A stretch of 64,000 nt of DNA from Gaeumannomyces sp. JS-464 (taxonomy: Eukaryota > Ascomycota > Sordariomycetes > Magnaporthales > Magnaporthaceae): positions 4,836,001-4,900,000 of the forward strand of contig NGZR01000004.1 in the NCBI GenBank assembly GCA_002197995.1, read 5' to 3'. The translations under genes were made by a program, and so were the position numbers. The notes below the pieces were generated by a model. It was given only the letters and a program-made list of their open reading frames with translations. It was not told the origin of the DNA and did no database searches. How positions within the stretch are numbered: the first letter of the stretch is position 1; every line of letters starts with the position of its first letter. Positions 42,979 through 56,193 of the stretch are shown here, in pieces.

Positions 42979-43593
42979 GACTGGAGACTGCGGGACGATA
43001 GCCCAGGCTTGGCAAAGCTGCTGCTGGCAAGGGTGGAGATGGCGATTGGAGAAGGGGTAGGGCGACGAGATTGGGGCTCTCGCAGGGCAGATAATATATC
43101 CCCCAAAGATGGACGACGAGATGACCAACTTCCGGCAATGTTCCCAGAGCATTGGAGATGGATTACAAACTGACTAGCGCAAATGCCTGATGGCATGTGG
43201 TTCTGCGGTTCAGGGGGAGCACGTAATAAAAGCTCCATTTGATGCCGCGCGGTTGCTGCAAGTGGAATGGTTTTGACTCGCAAATGCTGACAAATTGCAT
43301 CCCACCGGCACTGCGCGGTCGGTCGAGTGGGATAAACCTAGCTTGCGAGAATGGACACTCATTCCTTGGGAAGAAGTTTAAACCAACGTCGCTCCATGGT
43401 CGCAGAAGCGAACAAGCGAACAAAAGGAACGATAACCGAGGACCAAAATCCAATGGGCCCCCCTCGGCCCACCGCCACGCTCGACCCCTCCCCTCGGACA
43501 ACATCATCATCCCTCCTAAAAAAAACCCCAAATATCACATCGGGGCAGCCGTCACGGCTGCTGCCGCGGCCCTGGGAACACTGATCATCGTTG
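42979..43593. other. intergenic, no gene recognised
   Basis: This is the 5' region of the dioxygenase gene and the 3' flank of the xylanase gene. No motif is seen. Confidence 0.4.
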
Positions 43594-44797
<1,204 letters not shown>

Positions 44798-45650
44798 CGT
44801 GGGGAACCTTCTGCTCTTAGAGCGCTGTCAGGGATGGTAGGCAAAGGATTTCATGGATCAAACCCGGCAACACGTCCCCAACGCCCCATATATGCCAAGC
44901 GGGTCGACCCTTTGGTACGTGCATGTTTCCTGTCCATCTCTAGTCGAGATGTCCGCAATCTGAGTCCAGGGGAGCAGCAACGCGGGGAGGTCTGTCGCAA
45001 TATCAAGATTTTAATATCGGGAATCGGTGGGATTGGAGCGCCAAGGCTAGGCAATCCGCAATGCTTAGATGATCATAATCGCCCGGCTAAAGGCCGCGAG
45101 GTGGGGAAGATCGACCGCGCATCTGCAGGGCTTCCGGCTTTCATTGTCCCGCAGCACCGACTGCCGCAACGTGCTTGATTTGGTTGCTTGCTGTTTGCGC
45201 CGAGGCCCCGAAATGGGAGATTCTCCTATCCAGGGCGAGAATTGGAACCGGGGACAAATGCGCGTGTCTGCTGTCTACCGAGGCAAGGTGCTCCCCGTAG
45301 GCCAAAAACGGAACGGATAGTGAACGAAACCATGCTTCCAATTATTAGTCCCCGCGTCCACTGGATCATGGTGAGGGCATGGTGATATATCGAGTCAACC
45401 CGACGGGCACTTCTTCTTTTTGCTTTCCTTCCTGCTCCACACATGCTTCCATTTGGTGCTTGCCAGGGCCTGACTGTGGCGGCTGCATGGCGAGACATCA
45501 CTGTTGGCTCCACCCGTTGCCGTCCTTGTTGGCGATTACCAAAAGCGGACAGCACGCCTCCATGTTTTCCACGGACGGCGTCTGAAAGTTTGTAAAAACA
45601 ACGGCCATACGTGGATGCTGCATGCTGCGTGCTTGAAAAAAAAAAAATGC
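44798..45650. other. intergenic, no gene recognised
   Basis: This is the upstream region of the xylanase gene. Short frames only; a T/A run near 45636-45647 belongs to the tRNA-like element. Confidence 0.4.
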
Positions 45651-45740
45651 TGCGAGAAGGGTGGGATTCGAGCCAACGCACCCCCAAGGTAAGGGGCTCT
45701 TAGCGAAACGTAAGGCGCCGCTCGGGCAGGGTGCGAGTAG
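45651..45740 (-). tRNA. degenerate class II tRNA-like sequence (Leu/Ser type)
   Basis: On the minus strand a GCCCGAGCGG D-arm-like box, a CCCC...GGGG variable-arm hairpin and a T-arm-like GGCTCGAATCCCACC are followed by CTTCTCGCA and a T12-13 run that could end polymerase III transcription. The 5' side lacks a strand complementary to the CTTCTCGC end, and the T stem has a mismatch. It is therefore more likely a tRNA relic than a working tRNA. Confidence 0.35.
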
Positions 45741-46003
45741 GCTGGCGGCCGAGGAGAGAAGGTCGCGCTGCACCTGGAGGCCTGGACCGCTGTCTGGGAT
45801 CTGCTGGTTGAAACGCGGGACGGTAGCAAGACAAGCAAAGCCTTCCGAAGAGGGCTACCCATTCCGGGTGCTTGGTGGACGCGTCCTAATAACTGGGGCT
45901 GATGCGGGATTATTGCCTGTGATGAATAGAAAGAGTCCTATTGTTTATAGAACAAAAAAGAAGGTAGCTTAATGAGCCCACGTGCAGATTCCCTTCCTAC
46001 CAA

Positions 46004-47811
46004 TCATCCCCAGCAGGGTCTCCATAATGGTGTGCCATGAGTCTTTGCCAGGCCAATTGCCGCGGTGTTCATATTCTGTATCTTCTGACAGATGAAGCGT
46101 CCCTCGCTCTTGATGTAGCCCGTAAGCTGGCTGTGGTCGGCCGCATAGTCAAGCCCAAACGCCCACTGCAAATAAGTCCGGTGGTCGCGGTACTCGCTGG
46201 ATCCTGGCTCGTACAAGGTCCCCGCGTATACCATGACCGCCAGAATGTACAGCTCACAGGCCGGATGGCGGGTCTCCAAGCGCATGGTCCCCTCTTTGAC
46301 TGTTCGCAACTCCCACTGCGGATATTAGCTTGGAACACGCCATGTTCATCATGGGATGGGATGGGTTTGCTGATGGTTCGTGACCTTGCAATACTCATCG
46401 TACATCCTCGCCCATTTCAACCCCGAGATAACGCAGCAGGCGAACGAGAAGACGAGCGGCAGAAACGACGTTGCGTCCGTATCGGCAAGCGCGAACCCGA
46501 CGGCCAAGCCATACTGGATCCAAAGCGAGGGCATACTCCGCGATAGCAGCTCCAGAGCCCAGTGACTGTCGTACCGTTTGCCATCACGCTGGTGAGGCTG
46601 TTGATCGCCTGCTCCAGCTCCTCCGGGTAGGATTACCGCTGTCTAGGAATGATGGGATGATTGAGGTCGGTCGTATTCGAGCAGATGAAACGACGAGGCG
46701 GCCTATCTTGGAAGACGCAGGACTTACCAATCCCCTCGACGGCACGTTTGAGCTCTTTTCCGTGTTCCGCGAGATCTTTTGCTCTTGAAACCACCAGCTC
46801 CGACAGCTCACGGGGTGTCAGCCCTGCAGCTTGTTGAAAACACGTCTAAAATAAGCTTCGATGTTAAGATCTTTTCTTATCCACTCGCTCTAACTGTGAG
46901 GCTTTGTTTAGCGGGCCCCTGTATCACGGAATACCTTCACTCCCGCCTCGTCACGGCTTCTTTGCATTGTAATCATTGTGAGCAAAACTTTGACGGCTCT
47001 GCTTGCGAGCGGGGACCGAAACCCCGTCAGCAGAACATCGATCTCGTTGTCAAATAAGAAGCAGTCCAGATTCAGGACACGGTCGAGGGTCCTGCTCCCT
47101 AGAAGTCGCAATTTTTCCCTTGATGGTGTATCAGGGTCAACTTGTCACATTTTTCAGGCCCACCATAGACATCCCGTAGGCCCCTCCAGGATACTCACGC
47201 TGCGCTTCGCCCCCCTATCTTCCCGTCCACACACATCTTGTACGTGTTTTCCATATGCGTGAGGGCAAGATAGTGGCCAAAAACCATGCTGGCTGACCAG
47301 GGGAAGAATTGCCATTTGTGCCAGTCTGGGTAGACCTGGAATGGCTTTCCGCGGACGCAATGCCGGCCCGCGAGCGAGCGAGCTCGCGCACGCACAAGGT
47401 GTGCTTGCGGTCGCTGTTGGGGCATCCGGAGTGCTCCAGTGTGACCTAGGCAGGGTGGCAACAGGTTAGATGCAGGTAAGGTCAGATGTCAAAAGGGAGA
47501 AAGGGAGTAAGCAAACGTAGGAAGTTCATTACAGCTACCGCGTCGCTCGAACCGAGAGTTGGACGATAGAGTGGTTCGTTGGTTTCTTCGGGTTCAGAAT
47601 ACGTGCATGACCAGTGGCAGGTGGTTCCCTCGAACAGCGACTGGAGGAGGAGGTTGACCTCCGGTTCCCAAGTAAAAATGCCGACATAGTGGTAGGGAGG
47701 GTCGGGAACTAAAATGGCGCGGAAGGACAGTTGGGCACTGGAAAAAGCACGATAAGCCAGGAAGCCAATCGTGACGAGACCTATCATTCCCCAAAATTCA
47801 AGTGGAGACAT
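46004..47811 (-). CDS. unrecognised multi-exon membrane protein
   Basis: The ATG at 47811 begins with a membrane helix (MSPLEFWGMIGLVTIGFLAY), then VPDPPYHYVGIFTWEPEVNL. A donor near 47532 leads to VTLEHSGCPNSDRKHTLCVR, then (shifted frame) VYPDWHKWQFFPWSASMVFG. Later exons give VVSRAKDLAEHGKELKRAVE, YPEELEQAINSLTSVMANG, then PSLWIQYGLAVGFALADTDA with a second hydrophobic stretch (TSFLPLVFSFACCVISGLKW). The last exon (MRLETRHPACELYILAVMVY, then YLQWAFGLDYAADHSQLTGY) ends at 46004. Introns near 47465-47532, 46630-46715 and 46320-46388 have GT-AG borders. Frame changes near 47390 and 46550 are unexplained. I do not recognise the family; it is probably an endomembrane or plasma-membrane protein. 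Confidence 0.6.
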
Positions 47812-48469
47812 GTTGATTTGTATCGGTGATGAAAGAGTTGACAGTTTTAAAACGAAATGTCACTTGGGACTATCTCGGCCTAGCTCCCTTCCCTAGGACT
47901 AAGGAAGCACGAGGGGTTTATCAACCAGGCAATCATTCGGGACGGGCCTGCACATCGTGCAACGATCTGGGTATCGGCGTTGCTGCCTAACGCAACCGCC
48001 AGGATTCTCATGGAACATGGTTGGCCGGGATATGCAGCCTCGGCCAATGCAGCGGGGTAGATATCATGTGGAAATGCGCGCGAGAGTGCGCGGGCGTGTA
48101 CCTTCGCGAATGCAAATTGTCCGTTGAAACTGGTCGGGGAGATGCCCGAACCAATCAGTCCGGCCAGGAGCCGTTTGCCGAAGACACGCCACACACTGCA
48201 CGCTGCGAATGCTGTTGTGCCGCATGCTAGCGTGATGCGGGAGGCCGGCCGACTGAAGTGCTTGTTCGTCTAGGACACCAAAGTACTACTCTGAAGATCG
48301 ATAAGGTAGGGACGTGCCCAGACGGCAGGGGAAAAAATCAAGGGAGCTTTCTCGCACGTATGCGTAGACATTAATAATTCTTTATTTTTCTACAAGCCAT
48401 AAATCACTGGCGGAGCCGACAGCACCAGGTCCATGACTACCATCACACCCAAGTCACACTACACAGCAC
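47812..48469. other. intergenic, no gene recognised
   Basis: This is the upstream flank of the previous gene and 3' flank of the next. Nothing recognisable is seen. Confidence 0.45.
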
Positions 48470-50321
48470 CTAGGCCGCAGCAGTAGCGGTGGGCAGGCAC
48501 TTGCAAGCGGAGCTCACGCGGGAGATGATGTTGGTCCCGCACGCCTTCTGGGCGTACTCGGGCACGACGGCGACGTCAGCAACAAACGTCTTGGTGAACT
48601 CGCCGCAGAACTTCTGGCTCTGCTCGAGGCGGCCGGCCGTCGAGGTGGAGCGCATGGCGCGCAGGCAGTTGTCGGCGCTGCAGCCCTGGGGCTTGCAGCG
48701 GGGCTTGCTCGTCATCTTGACGACGAAGGCGCCGCGCTCGATGGTGTTGACAAAGATGAAGCCCGACTTGAAGTAGGCGTAGCTGGCCCAACTGCCGCTG
48801 AACTGCACCGCGCCGCCGCCGGGCTCGCTGTCGTCCTCGGGGTAGATGTCGAAGTAGGCGACCTCGCACACGCTGCCGCCCGTGGGGTCCTCCGGGATCG
48901 AGGAGACGTCGTACACGCGCAGGCCGCTGGTGTAGCTGCTCTGGTACGAGAAGCCGTCGATGACGTACTGGTTGTGGTCGATACCGCGCTGTGGGATCAA
49001 ATTAGGCCGACGGTCAGTTACACACGTTCCTCTGCGGTCGGTTGCAGCTTCATGGACGTGGGGGGGTGGTCTTACCTGAGTGGCCTTGTACAGACCGGTG
49101 TTCTTGGGGTGCTCAAGGTCGCGGATGTCCCAGATGTAGGTGACGGGGTACTGGTCGAAGCCCGGACCGCGGACCTTGTCGTACTCGTCGTATTCATCGT
49201 CCATGAGCAGATACTCCTGGTTGTTCACGTCCAGCAACCAGCCCTGGTGGGTGTATGAAAAGCCCTCGTACGAGGTGCGCGAGATGATCTTGGACGCGTT
49301 CTTGTCGGTCACGTCGTAGATGGTGAGAGTGTCCTCGTTGTAGCCGTAGCAGATATCCCTGCCGACGTACTTGGTGTGCGGGCCGCGGTAGATGACGCAC
49401 TGCGCGTCGTGGACGTACTGGTCCTGGGGGTCGCAGGCAATCTGCTTGGGGTTGGAGGGGTCCTTGAGGTCGAAGAAGATCAGACCTCCGGCGCAGCCGC
49501 TGGTGCGGGGACGGGCGCCGACGGCAACGCCGTACTCGGCCCCCTCGTTTGAGAGGACGTTGTGGCTGGCGCCGATGGGCAGACCGGTAAAGTGGCCGGT
49601 CAGGTCCGAAGTGCCAAAGGTCTTGGGGGCCTCGGCGTCGGTGACTGACAGCAGCTTGGTCATGTCGAAGATCTGCACGCCGTGGCCCTGCTGCTCGCTG
49701 CCGATGAGCATGTAGTGCTTGTAGCCGCGGATCTCGCGCCACAGCGAGTTTTCGCTCAAGGTGCCGTGCGTGGGCAGGAAGCCGACGTGGCGCATCTTGC
49801 CAGTCGGCAGGATCTCGATGAAGGACGCGCCCTGGAACAGGCCGGCGGCGATAAACTCGCGGCCGGACTTGGGGTCAGACCAGCCCCAGGTGGAGCTCCC
49901 GACCTCGCCGGCGGCGTTGCCCCGCGGGGAGCCGATGGCTGCGTGGGGCAGGAAGTCGTAAAGGTCCGTGTTCTTACACCTGAACGTATGGAGCGGGTCA
50001 CCGGGGATGGCGGCGGCGACACCATTAACGCACTTGGTGTAGTTGAGGCGGGGCCACACGCTCGAGTCCATCACACCGGCGTTCTTCTCGGCGCGCCAAT
50101 GGCTCTATTTGGGTACAAAGCAAGGTCAGCAGGGTTCGCCTCGGACAAGCGCGGCCGGTCCTCCATCAGATCCTTCTCCTTACCATCTTCAGGTCCATGA
50201 TGTGCTCGTGGACGGCGCCGCTGTCGTAGACCTTGGCGCGCTCCATGTCGGGCTTCATCTCCTTGGCGATCACCGAGGCGGCAGTGAGGGCCACTGCGCC
50301 CGTGATCTGGTTGATCCTCAT
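48470..50321 (-). CDS. secreted choice-of-anchor-B family protein (LVIVD-type repeats), 561 residues, three exons
   Basis: The ATG at 50321 starts a signal peptide (MRINQITGAVALTAASVIAK). Exon 1 ends at 50184; intron 1 is 50105-50183; exon 2 is 50104-49076; intron 2 is 48989-49075 (87 bp, open in frame); exon 3 ends at 48470. Splicing joins LYKATQ to RGIDHNQYVIDGFSYQSSYT smoothly. The body is a beta-propeller-like series: STWGWSDPKSGREFIAAGLF, YGVAVGARPRTSGC, GRDICYGYNEDTLTIYDVTD and TSGLRVYDVSSIPEDPTGG. Fungal members are often annotated as regulatory P domain-containing proteins. The C-terminus has a Cys-rich tail (KPQGCSADNCLRAM). Its biochemical role is unknown; it is probably extracellular or wall-bound. 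The gene is intact. Confidence 0.85.
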
Positions 50322-51940
50322 GCTGGCGGCGGGGGACGCAGGGTCCGGTGTAGTTAGACCAAGTGAATGGGCTAAACGGAGGATATCAAGGCGACAACCT
50401 CTAGCGGACCACAAACCGGTAGGCGAGAAACGCGGAGCGAAGACGGGGTGACAGGAAAGGGGAGAGGAGGTAGCACCGGGCACCAACGAGCGGAACACGA
50501 CGCGCTTTTATGGTAAGCAGACACCCCACAGGCCAAGACATGGCCTGCAACCCAAGACGTTGTGCTCAGTTGGGCCCAGGGGCGTGTTACCGAGACCCTG
50601 GGCCCGACACCTCGTGGGTGGCAGCGTGCGCATGGCTACACGGAGCTGGGGGACCTCCGAGACAGCGACAGTGAATCGACATCCTGCATCTGTAAATTGC
50701 GACGTCGACGGAAGTGCCGGAATGGGAAGGACGAAGAAAGCTTGGCATGCCAAGCCATTGGGTGTGGATCCCAAGGGCCTTCAGCAACTCCAGCCTCCCA
50801 TGGGCGGGCAGCTCCAGTTGACTGGCTGACTGGCATGGGAGATACCGCGAGACCACCATGCATTGGGCACTTGGACGTCGTAAAGAGAGATTAACTGGTC
50901 GACGAACGGCATCTTCCCTGCCGATCAGTTGGTTCCTCAACCCGCGTCTGCTTGAATGCTCGCGTGCGGGGTCTGCGTGCCTTCTCTTCACCGATTTTGG
51001 CACCATTGAAACTGGAAGAGACGATATCTCCCAGGCCTGTCCGTGTTCACAGCCTCGTGAATCAAGGTCATCCCGCCACTCACCCAATAAACCTTTCTGC
51101 GGACAAGCGACTTGAACGACTGAGGCTCAAAAAAGAAAGAGCTTGGAGATAACAGCGGGGGAAGGATGCCTTGGCACTTGGCGTGCAGCCGGCGCTAGGG
51201 AGATTTGGGCAGGTCCTGTCGAGGGGCACATGCGGGGAGGTGGGTCCATCACCAACGGCGCGAATGCAGCTTCCGGATATCGCAGGCGAGTGAGCGGTTG
51301 CATTGCGGCTGACGGTCGCCGGCGAGCACTGTCCGAGCTGGATGTCTTGCTGATGTCCGTGAAGCAACTCGGCTTTTAGGTACGTGTTTGCGACGCTGCG
51401 CCGGCATCCGCTCCCTTATCAGTCCCCATCGTTCTTGCGAGGCTGTGTGGATGGTTGCTGATGCCAAGCCTGGAACCCCACAGATTCGGTCGACAGGCTG
51501 ACTCTCAGTGAGAACCTTGTTGGCACCAACCGACTCGCCGCGAAATTGCTCGCCAATGCACTCCTTTTCTTCGAGATATTTGGTTCCTCATCCCCGATTC
51601 GAACGACGTACATCTTTGCATTTCGGTCGGCAGCTATCGAGAGTATCCATTCCCGGAGAGGCCCAGCTCAGTGCGACTAGTGCTACCTCCGGATCCGTGT
51701 TCCGGCGGCCCCCATGGTCCCTAGTCACGCCGCAGGTGTTCGGCTGCTTCGCAAGAGGTCAACCACGCCCATGGTCGCACATTGCCCTGGCACATCCCAT
51801 CTACAACGAACGTGTCATGTCTCCAAATAATTCCACCACATATTTGAACATGGGCTGTCCACCCCGTACCCCAAAATATGGTCGCTTCGCACGCCCAACG
51901 TGTCTTTGATCCATCCCGTCTCTCCCTCCACTTTGGCTAG
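50322..51940. other. 1.6 kb intergenic, no gene recognised
   Basis: It contains the upstream region of the anchor-B gene, including CATAAAAG on the minus strand at 50505-50512, about 185 bp before its ATG and possibly a TATA-like element. Otherwise there are only short frames without motifs. Confidence 0.45.
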
Positions 51941-54282
51941 CTACTCAATCCATGCCCCAGGCATGGAGCACAAAGGCTTCTCTTCCAGCAAATCCTCCTC
52001 CGCTTGTTCCGACTCCACCAGTAACCAGAACTCGCCCACCAGCTCATCAGTGTGCTGCGACCACCAGATTTTCCAGTCCTCCGGTCGTGGGCCACCTCTA
52101 ACGCTTATCAACCGCACACGCGGCCACCGCACACGCGGCCACCGCACACGCGGCCACCGCACAGGCGGCCACCGCTGGAGGTCCCAGTCCACCAATTCAT
52201 ATTCGCGATTGCTTTCCATCAAGTCCTGTACTATGTCTGCCCAGTCTTGTTCACCGGTTCCGCTCGCGCCTGAAACCGTCTCGAACCAATCGTGGACCAG
52301 TTGATCAAGGCAGTCAGTGGACATCTGGTCATGAAACTCGCGCGTATCCCAGAATCCACGCAGCATCGGCTGGCACTTGCGTGAAATCTCTCGGGAAGTA
52401 ACCCCATAATACTCTTGCCTTTCTTTGCAAACGAGGTCCCTAAACAGCGAACGATACGCTGCGAAAACTTCAGGTGGCTGCCACCACATGCGCGGGAATC
52501 GGGAATTCATCTCGCTGATGACATCTAGATAAATCTCGCAGCTCTCGGGCCGCAATGCTTGTGTGTTGTCCAAAATGCCACGCAGAAGTCTCCTAGCTTT
52601 GTCGACAAGCCACAGGGACGGCGGCAGGCACAAGAAGGTCCCGAGGCAGTGCACGGAGCGCAGATTTCCACCACCGAGTTCAAAACAGGATAAGAAATCG
52701 TGTTCGTCCAACGCCGAGTCGATGGCGGCCTGGTAGGCTTGTGATAGTCCTTTGTTTTGTTGGAAGTATAAAGATGACTCCGCGCGAACGTTCCACGACG
52801 GAGAGCACCACCCAGCAATGATGTCATGACCAATGAATTTGCTGCAACCGGGTCTCGCAAAGGGACGACGACGCTCGACCTGGTTAGGTAGCAGATACAT
52901 GGATTAGCTCCGTGTGTCACACTAGAATTTAGGTAGCGTTAGGCTAGAAGATGTGTTAATTACCAGCGGGTCACGCAAAACTACGAGTTTACCGGCGTCC
53001 GCCCCGTTGTCCAGAAGGAATACCGCGACTTCCCACCGGCGATATTCAATCGCCAACTAGAAGTTCAAGAGGTTAGTGATGCGGTGGAGGCAACTCAGGG
53101 GAATTGCGCACCTCAGTCAACGTTTGCTCAAGGTACCATCTATCAGAAAAAGTGTCTCGCGGCGCAACCTCGCGCGTTTGGAAGAGCCGCCGGAGCAGCG
53201 GAATATCCCCGGTTTTGATTGCGTTTATCACGGTCGTGGAGGCCGTGTAGTCATGAACCCGATATGTCGTCATGTGATGGAGCCATCCTGTTGTGCTGTG
53301 CATGATCGTATTTTCAATGACTAGGTTGCAAATCCACTGTGGGAGCTGGAGTCTGAGCCAGAAATGATCATTCCCGAAACGGTCCGCTTCTTCCACAGCG
53401 CCTGGACAGTCAGCACACCGACAGCGGCGAGAGGCGGGGAGATGTATTTCGACACATCCAGTGAGCTGAGCGAGCCCGATTCGTCGGAACTGTCTCGATG
53501 GGCGAGACGGCCACGCTCTCCTTGGGGATGGTTTGGATCGATCGAGGGGAGAGCGGGTCTCCTTTGTAGTGGTGCATACTGCCGTTTCCTGCGCACTTTC
53601 TGATTTGGGCGCTTCTAGTAACTGGCGATTTTGAGAGTCTGGTATGGGCTTTGTAGCCATTGCGTCGGGGGTCCGGATCTCGACGCGCAGTTGCTGTACT
53701 AGTGTTCTTTCAAGGCATATCGATTAGGTACCGAGTCCTCCGTAGATAAGCGAATACTCCCCCCCCCCCCCCCCCCCCCGGGACACGTGGACGTCGATTT
53801 GTCCTAGTCACGAGCGGGAGAGGTCTTGCGGCGCTAATCACTGACATGATATACGACAGTTTGGCTTGCATCAAAAGACTGCTTGCTTGCGTTAGACGAG
53901 CCTCATGCTGAGCCAAGACGTCCTTTTTTAGGACAATCTTCAGAGTTGCTAGTCGTCTTCTGGTGCCGCCACGGCCCTGGGCTTTCTCGAGCTGCTTATG
54001 CAGCTCGCCCGCCACCCCCTGCAGCTCCTCCAAGACTTTCTGACAGTAGGCCTTGGAAACGGCAAGGACGGCTGCCGTCTGAAGCGGAATGTCTGCCTGG
54101 CCGCCGATGGGGATGGCCGGGCCGAGGTCTGCGGCATGGAGCTGGATCAGGTCGATGGTGTCGGCCAGCGACGACGGCGCGCCGTCGAACTGCTCATAGA
54201 GCGTCTTGATCTTGACCCCTGTATCGACAATTTGGACGGCGAGCCCGCACACGCCAGCGATGATGCTGAATGGATCAGACAT
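51941..54282 (-). CDS. ankyrin-type protein with fungal STAND N-terminal (Helo-like) domain, multi-exon
   Basis: The ATG at 54282 opens MSDPFSIIAGVCGLAVQIVD, then TGVKIKTLYEQFDGAPSSLA and IDLIQLHAADLGPAI, the conserved start of Helo-like/fungal STAND N-terminal domains. A G run at 53759-53779 follows. The next exon has FWLRLQLPQWICNLVIENTI, TGWLHHMTTYRVHDYT and VINAIKTGDIPLLRRLFQTR, an ankyrin-linked region known in this protein type. Introns at 53057-53111 and 52880-52963 flank a short exon (LAIEYRRWEVAVFLLDNGAD) that is clearly an ankyrin helix pair. The last exon ends at 51941. Such proteins are thought to act in non-self recognition or cell death. The join between the N-terminal domain and the QLPQW exon is unresolved and may be broken by the G run. 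Confidence 0.72.
52118..52177. repeat. 15 bp minisatellite inside the STAND-N/ankyrin gene
   Basis: About four tandem copies of a CGCGGCCACCGCACA-like unit encode RWPRV repeats on the minus strand. Confidence 0.85.
53759..53779. repeat. poly-C tract (21 bp; poly-G on the gene strand)
   Basis: It lies just downstream of the STAND N-terminal exon and encodes polyglycine in one frame. It is the third long C run in the window. Confidence 0.9.
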
Positions 54283-54859
54283 GGCGCAGACTGGGAAGAT
54301 CAGCAGGAACTTGGATTGTGAGAGGTTTCGGTTCGGAATCGTTGAGGGGCGGGGCGCGGTTTGGAGGGGATGGAATGGGAATGGTGCGGGGAGAGCATCG
54401 ACCCCCGAAAAAAGCTGGCCGCCTACTTGAACGCATGCCCATTGGGCTAGAGAGAGACGGCTGACAATGATTGGACCTGCGTGTGGGTCGCCGTTGCCCG
54501 GGCCAGTCCAAGCAAGGCGAAGAAGCAGTCATCTATTGTGGCTTGGGGACATGCGCCTGCACGGGGATTCGCTTGCAGCCAGCCAGGGTGGTCAGGCTGT
54601 ACTTTGCATACTTGTATCACTACCGGCGTGGCGAAGCTCGCAGACGGCGGGTTCTGAAGGTTTGCTTCTCATATATGGCTAGGAACAGCCCCATCGGCTC
54701 TGTGCGGTCGTTTTTCCTCTGGCGCAACGGAGTGCTCTCATGGATCGCGCACCGCAACGTTTACCCAAGCAAGATTGAACCATCATCCTGATCCTCGATA
54801 CCCCAGACCGTGCTTCACTGTTGGAGTGTCAACCACAACCTGCAATATTCCCGGCCTCG
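54283..54859. other. intergenic, no gene recognised
   Basis: This is the 5' region of the STAND-N gene. Nothing recognisable is seen. Confidence 0.4.
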
Positions 54860-55960
54860 TTAATAGCAAGGCAATGGAAACGGCTGTATGGCCGATACGA
54901 TCCAGCCCGTTCCGAACCCCCGCCGTGGAAAGGGGCTTTTCTTCGGCGCCAACAAGGTTAGCAGCGTTTTTCCGCCGCCGAGCACTTGAAGGGTTCCGTG
55001 GCAGGCCCGTTCCCCGAGCACGCCGCCTCCTTAGCCCCGACGGCCTGGTCGAGACGGCCGACCTGGGGCCTGGCGAGACAGTCAAGGTACTAAAACTGGT
55101 ATACGGCACCGGCATCGTGACGGCCACGCTGCATGATGCCATGCGTAAGATGAGCGATAGGGCGCGGTGGAGCGCATCATGGCCGGCTCGGATCTGTCAG
55201 GTTCCCAGATTGACTGGATTCGCTGGCGCATCCATGAGTTGGGGTGACACAAGACCAAGCAGTGGTGACGGACAGCAGCTTACATGTCATCCTCTGTGTG
55301 CAATGCTGATGCCCCGGCCCGTGACCATTGCAAAAGGCATCCGCGTGTGCAGGCCCGGGAGCACCTCCTCCCTCTCCGCGGGGATACCAAGGCTGGGCCC
55401 CGAGCCTCTCGACGCCATTGCCCAAGCCGTCGCCGATGCCCCGGCCGGAGACTACCTGGACTGGCCACAGGGCTCGGACGAGCCGATCGGGCGTGGCAGG
55501 AGGGCTTGGGCTGGCCGGTCGTCACCCGGGCGCGGAGTCTCTGCCACCACCAAGGCTCCGTCCGACGCGCCATCATCGGCGCGGGCATTGAGGACGTGCA
55601 GGTCAGGGTGGCGACCAAGCAGGCCGCCGTCGGGAACGGAAACCAGCCCTGCCGCGCCTGGAAGGCCTTCGTGGTCGGCGTCACGCGGCGCTACTGGATG
55701 GAGAGGCAGAGCTGCGAATGCTGCACCTCGTCGAGCCGGTGTTCAAGATGCACTTTGTCAGCAAGTATGGCAGCCGGCCGTTCACCATTGAGCGCACTGC
55801 GACTCTGGTTTGAGCCGCAAGCCAAGTCAGCTTTCTGTCGTGGCCGGGACAGTGGGGATCAGCTCCAGCGGGATTCACAGAGGCAACGGGGGATGTCGTC
55901 TGATGTGGCGTCGAAGATCTTTCGCTACAACACTGTTTTCCGCCCATGTTGTCATCCGTG
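54860..55960 (+). pseudogene. decayed gene of unknown family
   Basis: Consecutive segments on this strand in changing frames look like one protein: PDGLVETADLGPGETVKVLK with LVYGTGIVTATLHDAMRKM (55030-55155), then ERIMAGSDLSGSQIDWIRWR with IHELG and a stop (55170-55250). Further on are EPLDAIAQAVADAPAGDYLD (55400-55460), AGIEDVQVRVATKQAAVGNG (55580-55640), FVVGVTRRYWMERQ (55668-55710) and LRMLHLVEPVFKMHFVSKYG with SRPFTIERTATLV (55715-55808). I cannot name the family. At least four frame changes and internal stops make it a pseudogene or a badly read gene. Confidence 0.45.
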
Positions 55961-56193
55961 TGCTCGCCGCCGCAAGGGTGATTAGCCAGATGCGGCCATT
56001 GTCACAAGGGATTGACAGCAGCTGAGGGCAGGGATCTACAGTGCTAAGGCGCGGCGAGCCTGCATCGCCGCCCAAACTATTTCATTGGGCTGGGCCAGAA
56101 TCGTCCAGGGGCTGTGCTTCTCTGCCGGACTTCCGAAAAGGTGGGTTTGGGTCTACTGTCCCTCGTCTACAGCCAGCCCTTCCCTCACGCCTC

